In this document: one piece after another, positions 16,301 to 24,448 of the stretch
How the letters are laid out: every line of letters starts with the position of its first letter
Numbering within the stretch: position 1 is the stretch's first letter
Assembly (NCBI GenBank): GCA_020634135.1
Contig: JACKCG010000005.1
Span: forward strand, 62,001-126,000
From: Anaerolineaceae bacterium
GTDB taxonomy: Bacteria; Chloroflexota; Anaerolineae; Aggregatilineales; Phototrophicaceae
Direction of reading: 5' to 3'
Length of the DNA stretch: 64,000 nt
The notes under the pieces: model-generated
Database searches by the model: none
Told to the model about the DNA's origin: nothing
The model's input: only the letters and a program-made list of their open reading frames with translations
Program-made: the position numbers and the translations under genes

Positions 16301-17512
16301 ATGCGAATCATCGTACATACCGGCAAAGGTGGCGTGGGCAAGACCAGCATATCGGCGGCAACCGCGCTGCGCTGCGCTGAAATGGGAATGAAGACCATCG
16401 TTATCAGCACTGACACGGCGCACAGTCTGGCCGACTCGCTGGAAAAAGAAATCGGCCCGGAACCGGTGGAACTTTACCCGAATCTCTGGGCGCAGGAAGT
16501 GGATGCCCGCTATTCAATGGATAAATACTGGGGCGCGTTCCAGCGGTACATGGTGGCGTTATTCAGCCGCCAGGGTGTGGAAGATGTCGTGGCCGAAGAA
16601 GTCACCATCCTGCCCGGCCTGGAAGAAGGCGCACACCTGCTGTGGATCAACAAGTACGTGCAGGAAAACCAGTATGATGTGTTGATTGTGGACGCCGCCC
16701 CTACCGCTGAGACACTGCGCCTGTTGAGTCTGCCGGATGTCACCCGCTGGTGGTTTGAGAAAATTCTGACCATCACACGCGGGGCAGCCCGGATTCTGCG
16801 GCCAATCGGCAAGGTATTCAACCGCGCCGACGGCATCCCGGATACCGACGCCTGGGACCAGGTGCAGAGCCTCTTCGACACGCTGGACAAAGTGCGCGAA
16901 CTGCTGGCGAACCCGGAAATCAGCAGTATGCGCCTGGTGGTCAACCCGGAAAAAATGGTCATCAAGGAAACACAGCGAACCTATACCTATCTCAATCTGT
17001 ACGGCTATGCGACGGATGCGATCATCTGTAATCGTATCATCCCCGACGAGGTCAATGACTCGTACTTCGCCATGTGGAAAGCCAATCAAAAGGAAAATCT
17101 GGTCTTTATCCGGGAGGCATTTGGAGAAATGCCGCTGATGACCGCGCCCCTTTTCGGCCAGGAAGTCAGCGGGCTGGATGCGCTCCGACAGTTAGCGGAG
17201 CATCTCTACCACGACCAGAACCCGGCACAACGCCTGTTTGATGGCAAGTCGCATAACATCGTCAGTGACAACGCCGGCGGCTTTCATTTGACTGTGCCAC
17301 TGCCTTTCGCCAACAAAGCCGACCTGGACTTATATCGTTCCCGAGACGAATTGACGCTGCGTGTAGGCCCGTATCGCCGCAATATCGTGCTGCCTTATGC
17401 ACTCTGGGAGTTGGAAATTGCTGATGCGCGATTTGAACAATCGAAACTCATCATCCACTTTAGAGCCGAGGAAAGCCAGCCCAGGCAGCGAAAAAAGCAG
17501 CGCGACGCCTGA
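16301..17512 (+). CDS. ArsA/Get3-family ATPase with HSP20-like C-terminal domain
   Basis: 403 residues. Deviant Walker A GKGGVGKTS at 8-16, switch I region STDTAHSLADSL, and VDAAPTAETLR (Walker B/switch II). The C-terminal 75 residues (GGFHLTVPLPF onwards) are the ArsA HSP20-like beta domain. The cysteines that bind arsenite in plasmid ArsA are not seen, and no arsB or arsR is near, so an arsenite pump is unlikely. A Get3-like or chaperone-type function is more plausible but unproven. Its 3' end overlaps the next gene. Confidence 0.85.
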   Translation: MRIIVHTGKGGVGKTSISAATALRCAEMGMKTIVISTDTAHSLADSLEKEIGPEPVELYPNLWAQEVDARYSMDKYWGAFQRYMVALFSRQGVEDVVAEEVTILPGLEEGAHLLWINKYVQENQYDVLIVDAAPTAETLRLLSLPDVTRWWFEKILTITRGAARILRPIGKVFNRADGIPDTDAWDQVQSLFDTLDKVRELLANPEISSMRLVVNPEKMVIKETQRTYTYLNLYGYATDAIICNRIIPDEVNDSYFAMWKANQKENLVFIREAFGEMPLMTAPLFGQEVSGLDALRQLAEHLYHDQNPAQRLFDGKSHNIVSDNAGGFHLTVPLPFANKADLDLYRSRDELTLRVGPYRRNIVLPYALWELEIADARFEQSKLIIHFRAEESQPRQRKKQRDA

Positions 17513-19313
17513 ACGCGGCGCTGCCACATCGCACAGGTCACAGACCCCGCCTGCCCCGGCACACGATACCCCTCATGTACCCGCCAGAGGCCACTCACTG
17601 CGAATGCAGTATCGCTTCTGGCGGACGTTGTTTTTCGCGGGCAGCATCTTTGCCCGTATTCTGCTCTGGCGTTTTGTCATGCCCCGTTTCATGGGGAAAG
17701 AACGAGCGGGGCGCAGCTCAATGGCGCGCTGGGTGGCCTATGCACGCGATTTTCGAGCGTTCGCAGTGGCGATGGGCGGGTTGATGATTAAGCTCGGCCA
17801 GTTTGTTTCAACCCGTGTGGATGTACTGCCGCCGGAAATCACCGATGAGTTAGCCGGGTTGCAGGATGAAGTCCCCAGCGTGCCGTTTGCGGCCATCGAA
17901 CACATTATCATCGCGGAACTCGGCCCGCTGCACAAGCGTTACCAGTGGTTCAACGAAGAGCCGGTGGCCGCTGCGTCGTTAGGACAGGTTCACCGCGCCC
18001 AACTGCTCAACGGGGATCGTGTTGTCGTGAAGGTGCAGCGTCCCGGCATCCGTGAGATCGTTCAGACCGACCTGGCGGCGCTGCGAATTGTGGCATGGGT
18101 GGCCGGTTGGTTTCAGTTTATCCGGCGGCGGGCAGATACGGCAGCCCTGGTTGAAGAATTCGCCCACGTCTCCCTGGAAGAGCTTTCTTACGAGCAGGAA
18201 GCCCGCAACGCAGCCCGCTTTTCCGCCATGTTCGCGGAGGATATGGGCGTATACATCCCGGCGGTGTACCCGGAACATTCCACCGACTCTGTGTTGACAA
18301 TGGAGGACGTTACGACGATTAAAATCAGCGACTTCGCCGCCATAGAAGCCGCTGGAATCAGCCGGAAAGCGATTGCCAAACGGCTGATGGATGCTTCGCT
18401 AAAACAGGTATTTGAGGAACGATTCTTCCACGCCGACCCTCATCCCGGTAACCTGTTCGTGTATCCCCTGCCTCATGAAAACGGCCACCATAAACCTGGA
18501 AAAGTCGGGCGGCCCTTCTACCTCATCTTCGTGGACTTCGGCATGACCGGAACACTGACTCCCCAGATTGCCGACGGCGTGCTGAACACGATGGCCGCAA
18601 TTGTCACCCGGAATCCTCGCCAACTGGTGCGCAGCTATGCCGAACTCGGATTCATCCTGCCAGACGCCGACCTGGAGCGGCTGGAAAAGGCTACCGCAGC
18701 GACCTTTGACCGGGTATGGGGGCTGAACATGGCTGAAATTAAGGATGTCAGCTATACCGAAGTCAGGGGATTGGCCCGTGAGTTTAACGATCTGCTCTAT
18801 GATATGCCCTTCAAAGTGCCGCAGGACTTCATCTACCTGGGGCGGGCGCTCGGCATCCTCAGCGGTATGGCGACCAGCCTTGACCCGGACTTCAACGCCT
18901 GGAAGGAGTTGATGCCTTACGCACAGAAAATGGTTATACAGAGTGCCAACCAGTCGAGGGGGATTCTGGATGATACGTTGCTCGGCCTGCTGACTGGAGC
19001 GACACCACAAACGCTGCTCAAGACCGGACGTGACCTGCTCACCCAGACCGCCACGCTGCCACTACGGGTCAATATGATTGTGTCACAAATCGAAAAAGGG
19101 GAAATCACGGTACGCACCGCGCCGGACGAGGCCTACCACCAGCACTTACGCCGCATGGAAATCCAACGCCGGCGCATGACCTACGCAGTCATCTTTGCGA
19201 GTTTCCTCATCAGTGCAACGCTGCTATATACCAATGGGGCAGCATTATTGGCAGGAACTTGCTCCATCGCCTGTGGCTTTACCTTCCTGAAAATGCTGCT
19301 GGTGGGGGAATAG
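17424..19313 (+). CDS. AarF/UbiB (ABC1) family atypical kinase
   Basis: About 629 residues. ABC1 hallmarks: KLGQFVSTR with LPPEI, the Ala-rich loop AAASLGQVHRA in place of the Gly-loop, VVVKVQRPG, HADPHPGNLFV and VDFGMTG. The C-terminus has a hydrophobic segment likely to span the membrane. UbiB-type proteins support isoprenoid-quinone or lipid metabolism. The first 60 residues are Ser/Pro-rich. The start is uncertain: the ATG used here overlaps the ArsA-family gene by 89 bases; an ATG at 17604 would start right at the hydrophobic MQYRFWRTLFF. Translational coupling with the ATPase is likely. Confidence 0.88.
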   Translation: MRDLNNRNSSSTLEPRKASPGSEKSSATPERGAATSHRSQTPPAPAHDTPHVPARGHSLRMQYRFWRTLFFAGSIFARILLWRFVMPRFMGKERAGRSSMARWVAYARDFRAFAVAMGGLMIKLGQFVSTRVDVLPPEITDELAGLQDEVPSVPFAAIEHIIIAELGPLHKRYQWFNEEPVAAASLGQVHRAQLLNGDRVVVKVQRPGIREIVQTDLAALRIVAWVAGWFQFIRRRADTAALVEEFAHVSLEELSYEQEARNAARFSAMFAEDMGVYIPAVYPEHSTDSVLTMEDVTTIKISDFAAIEAAGISRKAIAKRLMDASLKQVFEERFFHADPHPGNLFVYPLPHENGHHKPGKVGRPFYLIFVDFGMTGTLTPQIADGVLNTMAAIVTRNPRQLVRSYAELGFILPDADLERLEKATAATFDRVWGLNMAEIKDVSYTEVRGLAREFNDLLYDMPFKVPQDFIYLGRALGILSGMATSLDPDFNAWKELMPYAQKMVIQSANQSRGILDDTLLGLLTGATPQTLLKTGRDLLTQTATLPLRVNMIVSQIEKGEITVRTAPDEAYHQHLRRMEIQRRRMTYAVIFASFLISATLLYTNGAALLAGTCSIACGFTFLKMLLVGE

Positions 19314-19378
19314 TCGCCTTTACAAAGAGCGACTAAGCCACAGACATTGACACAGCACAAGGTCTGGAAATCATCTTG

Positions 19379-20305
19379 TCATTCTGATTTAGAGGGATGA
19401 CGGGCTAAAGCAATCTGCACCATCTCTGCTATTGTACGCTCGAACAGCGGCCTCCCTCCCAACTCAACTCCCATAGCCGTGAGGCGGTTACAGACGAGAG
19501 GGTTGGACGGATAGGTTGCCGCTTGCGGTGGCAGTGACCCGGGGCGATCTGCATAGTCACGAATCCTCCGAACCAGGTCGTGTGTGGTAATATAGATGTC
19601 GCTCATATGAATCACATCCACCTGCGATTCCGAATGGCGTAAGACCTGGCTGATAACCTTTGCGACGTCACTACCATGCACTTCAGTGCCGCCACGAGCG
19701 AGAGTGATTGGCTCATCATTCAAAACTGCCTGTACCAGATCCCACCACTTGGAACGTTCCGCCGGCCAGGTAATACCATACACACCCGTCGTCCGTATTG
19801 CACAGGTGCGTATTTTCCCCAATTGTCCAAAACTGCTCAGAAATGCCTCGACTGCCGCCTTATAGGCCCCATAGTGGGTATTGGGATTGACGGCGTGGGA
19901 TTCGTCCAGTTCGCGCCCGACTTCAGTCTGTGAGAACACAGCCCGACTCGACAAGAAAACAAACTGTTCGACATTGGCCTGTACCGCCAGTTGAAGTAGT
20001 TGAAGCGACCCGTACAGGTTGGCCGTCAACCAGCCTTCCAGATCGTCCCCTTCTCCGCCACGATAGCTTCCGGGTACATGCTCATAAGCCAGGTGGATTA
20101 CGGCGGAAGCGCCTTGCACCAGGCGCGTCAGCGCATCATTTGAGCGGAGGTCACCAATAACCCATTCAATCGCCCCTGTGAAGCCGCGACAATCGGACTC
20201 CGGACGTCGCAAGGCACGCACCATCATCCCCTGCTGCTGTAAACTGGGTATTACAAAGCGTCCGACATACCCTGTTGCCCCGGTCACGGCCACAAGATGC
20301 GTCAT
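19379..20305 (-). CDS. NAD(P)-dependent epimerase/dehydratase (extended SDR)
   Basis: 308 residues. Rossmann motif VTGATGYVGRFV at the N-terminus, catalytic YGAYK (Y-x3-K) around residue 148, and FLSSRAVF before it. It belongs to the nucleotide-sugar epimerase/dehydratase group; the substrate is unknown. Its start overlaps the stop of the upstream GT8 gene by 4 bases (ATGA), so it is the last gene of a sugar cluster sqdB-GT8-epimerase. It converges with the AarF gene. Confidence 0.82.
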   Translation of the reverse strand: MTHLVAVTGATGYVGRFVIPSLQQQGMMVRALRRPESDCRGFTGAIEWVIGDLRSNDALTRLVQGASAVIHLAYEHVPGSYRGGEGDDLEGWLTANLYGSLQLLQLAVQANVEQFVFLSSRAVFSQTEVGRELDESHAVNPNTHYGAYKAAVEAFLSSFGQLGKIRTCAIRTTGVYGITWPAERSKWWDLVQAVLNDEPITLARGGTEVHGSDVAKVISQVLRHSESQVDVIHMSDIYITTHDLVRRIRDYADRPGSLPPQAATYPSNPLVCNRLTAMGVELGGRPLFERTIAEMVQIALARHPSKSE

Positions 20306-21105
20306 AACGAAGCCATCACATCATTAACCGGCAGCGACTCCGGCAATCGTGCCCGCTCATACACTTGCTGCCAGAGGTCAATCAGAGGGGCGAGTTGTTT
20401 CCGCTTAGGGTGGTCGGTCTCCCAGGGTTTTTCATATTGATAGTGAATGACCCGAATTTGATCCCAATTCCATAATTGGGGCAGATTAAACCACACGTAT
20501 TGCAGCGTGTTGTAAATATAGGGCAGACCATACCAGTCAGGGAAAAAAGTTTGCAGGAATGTCTGATCGGTACGCGGCCAGAATAACCCAGGTTGATCGA
20601 GCGCCGCTAACAGGGTCTCAAAGGTGTCTCGACTGGGTTCAGCCACAAAAACGCCGCTGTTTAGCCGGTGAAAATCGGCCAGTGATTCATATACGTTGGG
20701 CGCAGCGACAAATTCCGGAAATTGAAACAGCCGGTCAATATTCTGAATGACCAGGGTATCGGCGTCCAGAAACACGATCTTTTTGTAGCTCTCCAATTCC
20801 CATGCCCGCAATTTGACAAAATTATCCAATGGATTGTGGAATTGCGGTTTATTACCTTTGAGAAATGGCGCTCGTTCGTGCTGCTGCTGGCGGGAATGGC
20901 GGTGGCAAAAATCATCGGATAGAGGAAGGGACGCCACAGGAAGGAGCCGGCAACCTGCCGATTCCAGGTCATCCAATCCCACAAAGTCGCCTGTGACCAG
21001 GGCGGTCAACGGCCATTGTGCATGACACATCTGCAATGACCGGGCAAGAGCGATTGCTCCAATGACATATTCGGCATTGGCAACCAGCGTAACATAACTG
21101 TACAT
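20302..21105 (-). CDS. Glycosyltransferase family 8 (glycogenin-like)
   Basis: 267 residues. The DxD motif lies in IVFLDADTLVIQNID, followed by the GT8 pattern APNVYESLADFHRLNSGVFV and a late HYQYEKPW with the metal-binding His. Such enzymes are retaining transferases using UDP-sugars (glycogenin, galactinol synthase, LPS glucosyltransferases). Downstream of UDP-sulfoquinovose synthase it is a candidate to use that or a related donor (inference). A weak ribosome-binding site precedes the ATG. Confidence 0.85.
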   Translation of the reverse strand: MYSYVTLVANAEYVIGAIALARSLQMCHAQWPLTALVTGDFVGLDDLESAGCRLLPVASLPLSDDFCHRHSRQQQHERAPFLKGNKPQFHNPLDNFVKLRAWELESYKKIVFLDADTLVIQNIDRLFQFPEFVAAPNVYESLADFHRLNSGVFVAEPSRDTFETLLAALDQPGLFWPRTDQTFLQTFFPDWYGLPYIYNTLQYVWFNLPQLWNWDQIRVIHYQYEKPWETDHPKRKQLAPLIDLWQQVYERARLPESLPVNDVMASL

Positions 21106-21153
21106 CGGTGTGATTATCCTGTTCCGCTACACAAGAAACGCGCATTGCCCCCA

Positions 21154-21178
21154 GAGACAGGGGGAATCCCCTTGTCTC
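21154..21178 (-). repeat. Intercistronic hairpin between sqdB and the GT8 gene
   Basis: GAGACAGGGGG pairs with CCCCTTGTCTC in an 11-bp stem with one G-U pair and a 3-base loop. No U-run follows in the transcribed direction. It may trim or stabilise the sqdB message. Confidence 0.5.
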
Positions 21179-21211
21179 CAGGACAAGCTGCAACTTACGC
21201 TGACGGCTCAC

Positions 21212-22417
21212 TTACACCTGCGCAAGTTGGGCAGGTTCGCTTTCCGCATAATCCACGTGATTTTCACTGTTACGCCAGTCTACCGTTGGTTTAATCAGGC
21301 GCGTATCAATCCGGTCCCGATGCTTCATAGACAGCCGGACCATGCTTTCAATCTCATCATCGTCGAGCAAATGAGGCTCCAACCCGAGGTCAAGCAGCTT
21401 CGTATGGACCACATTGTAATAATGGCTCTCCGATTCCACACGGGGGTTCGGAATACATCTCACCTGAACATCCAGTCCCAGGCGGCGCGCGACACGCCCA
21501 ACCTTCTCGGCCAGATCGCTCACAGAGAACCACTCGGTGATTTGATTAAAGACACGGTATTCGCCAGCATTTGGCTGGGACTCGATGGCTAATTCAATAC
21601 AACGGACTGTATCCTTGATATTGATGTACCCTCGCGTTTGCCCGCCATTGCCGTATACCGTCAAGGGATAACCCACCGCGGCCTGGGTACAAAAACGGTT
21701 CAATGCGGTGCCATAAATCTGGTCGTAATCAAACCGGGTAGCTAAATCGGGGTCAAGCTCTGTTTCATAGGTAGATGCGCCGTACACAATACCCTGGTTC
21801 AGATCGGTAGCCCGCACGCCCCACACTCGACACGCAAACATGATATTGTGCGAATCATGCACCTTGCTTAAGTGATAGAATGACCCTGGTTGCTTGGGGT
21901 AGGGTAGGACATCGGTACGCCCATTGTGCTCAATCTCAATAAATCCCTCTTCAATATCAATATTGGGCGTCCCATATTCACCCATTGTTCCTAGCTTGAC
22001 CAGATGGCAGTCAGGAACAATTTCTTTGATGGCATACATAATGTTGAGGGTGCCCAGCACGTTATTGTACTGTGTATGAAATGCATGTTCCCGGTCAATC
22101 ATGGAATAAGGAGCGGATCGCTGTTCAGCGAAGTGAACCATCGCCTCAGGTTGAAAATCAGCCACTGCTTTGGCGAGTGATTCATAATGAGTCGTATCAC
22201 CATGATATACAGCGATAGACTGGCCGGTGAGCTGCTGCCAGCGTTCAACCCGGTGCTGGAGCAGTCTGATTGGCACCAGGCTGTCGAAGCTGTGTTTTAG
22301 ATCAAAGTGGCGGCGGGCTTGATTGTCGAAAACAGCTACTTCATAGCCTTTCTTGGAAAGATAGAGCGCCTGCGGCCAGCCCAGGTAGCCGTCCCCCCCT
22401 AAAACAAGTACACGCAT
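21212..22417 (-). CDS. sqdB: UDP-sulfoquinovose synthase
   Basis: 401 residues. It converts UDP-glucose and sulfite to UDP-sulfoquinovose. Evidence: GGDGYLGWPQALYLSKKGY at the N-terminus, FDNQARRHFDL, KLGTMGEYGTPNIDIEEG, LPYPKQPGSFYHLSKVHDSH (catalytic Y-x3-K) and ATDLNQGIVYG are all characteristic of SQD1/SqdB and not of ordinary GalE. Length matches. AAGGAG stands before the ATG. A sulfolipid transferase (SqdX/SqdD) is not in the window; instead GT8 and another epimerase follow, so the product may go to a surface glycan rather than, or as well as, sulfolipid (inference). Confidence 0.92.
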   Translation of the reverse strand: MRVLVLGGDGYLGWPQALYLSKKGYEVAVFDNQARRHFDLKHSFDSLVPIRLLQHRVERWQQLTGQSIAVYHGDTTHYESLAKAVADFQPEAMVHFAEQRSAPYSMIDREHAFHTQYNNVLGTLNIMYAIKEIVPDCHLVKLGTMGEYGTPNIDIEEGFIEIEHNGRTDVLPYPKQPGSFYHLSKVHDSHNIMFACRVWGVRATDLNQGIVYGASTYETELDPDLATRFDYDQIYGTALNRFCTQAAVGYPLTVYGNGGQTRGYINIKDTVRCIELAIESQPNAGEYRVFNQITEWFSVSDLAEKVGRVARRLGLDVQVRCIPNPRVESESHYYNVVHTKLLDLGLEPHLLDDDEIESMVRLSMKHRDRIDTRLIKPTVDWRNSENHVDYAESEPAQLAQV

Positions 22418-22566
22418 GATTGACTCCTTGGTAGATTAGTAAAGTGCCACTCATTACAACAATGCATTGCCCGAAAAGTTGCAGAATCCAACATTAAGGT
22501 TGCGCGAATGAGCGGCCCAGATTTTCGTTATCTATCAAGGGTATTGATGGGATTGAAACTACTTCA

Positions 22567-22593
22567 GAAACAAAAGAAGGGGCACACGCCCCT
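22567..22593 (-). terminator. Terminator of the small acidic protein gene
   Basis: On the minus strand AGGGGC-GTGT-GCCCCT is followed by TCTTTTGTTTC. It lies about 40 bases after the stop. Confidence 0.75.
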
Positions 22594-22631
22594 GTTTGCT
22601 GGATATATGTTGAATGATGGCCGATGCCGTG

Positions 22632-22937
22632 CTACTCTACTTCGACTTTCACCTTGGTCTTGCCAGTGGTGGCAGGCTTGTCATCATCATCATCTTCTTC
22701 CACCGCCTTCTCGATCTCCGCAATGGCAGCATCCACCAGAACACGAAATCCCTTGATGAACTCGCGGGATGCTTCTGAGCCATGTTCCCTGAAACCTTCC
22801 GGCAGCAGGGCCTCTAACGCCTTGCCGGTCTCCTCGACAGCACGACGCTGGTGAAACAGAAACTTTTCAAACGGGGTTTTCGGCTCTTCCGATTCTGCCG
22901 ATTCGTCTGATGCGTGGTTTTCGTTCTTGTAGGACAT
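22632..22937 (-). CDS. Small acidic protein of unknown function
   Basis: 101 residues from the ATG that has AGGAG 8 bases upstream (an upstream ATG would add 8). The N-terminus is rich in Glu/Ser/Asn, the middle is helical (FEKFLFHQRRAVEETGKALEALLP), and the C-terminus is a run EKAVEEDDDDD followed by a Lys/Val/Glu tail. I do not recognise a family. It is flanked by its own -10 and terminator, so it is a single-gene unit. Confidence 0.7.
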   Translation of the reverse strand: MSYKNENHASDESAESEEPKTPFEKFLFHQRRAVEETGKALEALLPEGFREHGSEASREFIKGFRVLVDAAIAEIEKAVEEDDDDDKPATTGKTKVKVEVE

Positions 22938-22976
22938 CACTATACTCCTGACTCTTTCCATGCGTTCTATACTCTA

Positions 22977-22982
22977 TTATAC
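22977..22982 (-). promoter_or_regulatory. -10 element of the small acidic protein gene
   Basis: TATAAT on the minus strand (TCGTATAATAGAG), 40 bases before the start. The -35 is poor. Confidence 0.4.
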
Positions 22983-23018
22983 GAAGGTGCGCGTCAGAAG
23001 TTGCAGCGGGAATCCCGG

Positions 23019-23052
23019 CAAAAAACAAGAGGCTTCTCAAAAGCCCCTTGTT
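23019..23052 (-). terminator. Terminator of the tldD-tldE operon
   Basis: On the minus strand AACAAGGGGCTT and AAGCCTCTTGTT form a 12-bp stem with one G-U pair and a 5-base loop, running into TTTTTTGCC. It lies 25 bases after the stop. Confidence 0.85.
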
Positions 23053-23076
23053 CACAGAGTATCCGTTAGTGCTGGT

Positions 23077-24435
23077 TTACTGTTTTTTTGAGCCGCCAAT
23101 CGTCACATTGTCCAGGCGCAAAGTCGGCACACCAATTGCACCAAAGAATGGCACGATGCGCAGATCATTCCCCACCTGAGTGATATTGTTCAGGAAACCG
23201 TCCAGCGTGGTCGCAATCGTGACGCCACCCACCGGCCCGGCAATCTCCCCGTTCTCAATCCACAGCCCATTTGCACCCATCGAGCAGTCCCCGCTCACTG
23301 GATCAATGCCACCCGTCTGCATCACGCTGATGACATACAATCCCTTATCCACCCCCTTGATGATCTCATCACGGGTCAGGTGGCCGGGCTGCATATAAAA
23401 GTTACTCGGCCCCAGAGCTGGCGTGCTGCGGTGACCGTTGCGCTGCGCGTTACCGGTGGATTGTTTGCCCTCTTTACGAGCGGAATAACTATCATAGATC
23501 AGGTTTTGCAGCACACCCTCATCAATCAGGCGGGTCGCTCTGGTGGGTACACCTTCTCCATCGAACGGCGCAGAACTTACACCACGCGGCATCCGGCCAT
23601 TGTCCATCAGCGTCACCATATCGTTGCCAACCTGCTGTCCCATCCTGTCCATCAGGAAGGAGCGTTTCTTCTGCCAGGCCTCGGCGGAAAGCGCCTGGGA
23701 CAGCGCCATGAGAATCTGTGCCCCAACCACTGGATCCAGAATCACCGTCCCGGTTTGTGTTTCCACCGGCTGCCCACTGAGGATACTCACGGCCTTTTCA
23801 CCGGCTTCGCGCCCGATTGCCTCCGGGTCAAGGTCAGCAAAGTAGTTGGAGACTCCCAACCCAAAGGCATTGGTCATCCCGTTTTCGTCACGGGCGATGC
23901 CGATCACAAACGATGCAACCGTCGTCCGTCCATATTCTCCGGCGAAGCCCTTGGAATTCGCCAGGTACACATGGTCAATCGAATCCTGATAGGTACACCA
24001 TTGGGTGATAATCACACGCGGGTCATAGTTTAAGGCCGCCTGCTCGACTCGTTTGGCAACCTCAATCTTATCCGCAGTTGGCACATTTACCAGATTTGCG
24101 TCCCAGATTTCCAGATCATCAGCCGAAATCGGCTGCGGGTCAGGCAGCCCCCGGTGCTCATCCGGCGTGGCAACCTGCGCCAGTTCCACCGCTGAACGCC
24201 AGGTGTCTTCAATGCTCTTGTCTGAAAAATCGGAGGTATAGGCATAACCAGTGCGCCCACCATCAATCGCACGCACCCCCATACCGCGTGAACCGGACTG
24301 CGAAAGTTGTTCAACCTCTCCCCGGCTGACACGAATTTCCGTCTCTTTCGACTGGGTGATAATCACTTCCACTTCCAGGCCATCGGAAGCGGCCTGCCGG
24401 ACAACCTGCTGTGCCAGTTTCAGGTAATTGGTCAT
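23077..24435 (-). CDS. pmbA: TldE/PmbA-family partner of TldD
   Basis: 452 residues. Homologue of the non-metal subunit of the TldD/TldE heterodimer, which in E. coli processes microcin B17 and degrades CcdA. It has the family's RVSRGEVEQLSQSGSRGMGVRAIDGGRTGYAYTSDF layout, GNAQRNGHRSTPALGPSNFYM and SGDCSMGANGLWIENGEI near the C-terminus; the HExxxH motif is absent, as expected for TldE. AAGGAG precedes the ATG. It starts 13 bases after tldD, so the two form an operon ending in a strong terminator. Confidence 0.9.
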   Translation of the reverse strand: MTNYLKLAQQVVRQAASDGLEVEVIITQSKETEIRVSRGEVEQLSQSGSRGMGVRAIDGGRTGYAYTSDFSDKSIEDTWRSAVELAQVATPDEHRGLPDPQPISADDLEIWDANLVNVPTADKIEVAKRVEQAALNYDPRVIITQWCTYQDSIDHVYLANSKGFAGEYGRTTVASFVIGIARDENGMTNAFGLGVSNYFADLDPEAIGREAGEKAVSILSGQPVETQTGTVILDPVVGAQILMALSQALSAEAWQKKRSFLMDRMGQQVGNDMVTLMDNGRMPRGVSSAPFDGEGVPTRATRLIDEGVLQNLIYDSYSARKEGKQSTGNAQRNGHRSTPALGPSNFYMQPGHLTRDEIIKGVDKGLYVISVMQTGGIDPVSGDCSMGANGLWIENGEIAGPVGGVTIATTLDGFLNNITQVGNDLRIVPFFGAIGVPTLRLDNVTIGGSKKQ

Positions 24436-24448
24436 CGTTGTCTGCTCC

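Noticed and set aside
16301..17512. ArsA-family gene as part of an arsenic-resistance operon
   Set aside because: No arsR, arsB, arsC or arsD nearby, and the arsenite-binding cysteines are not visible.
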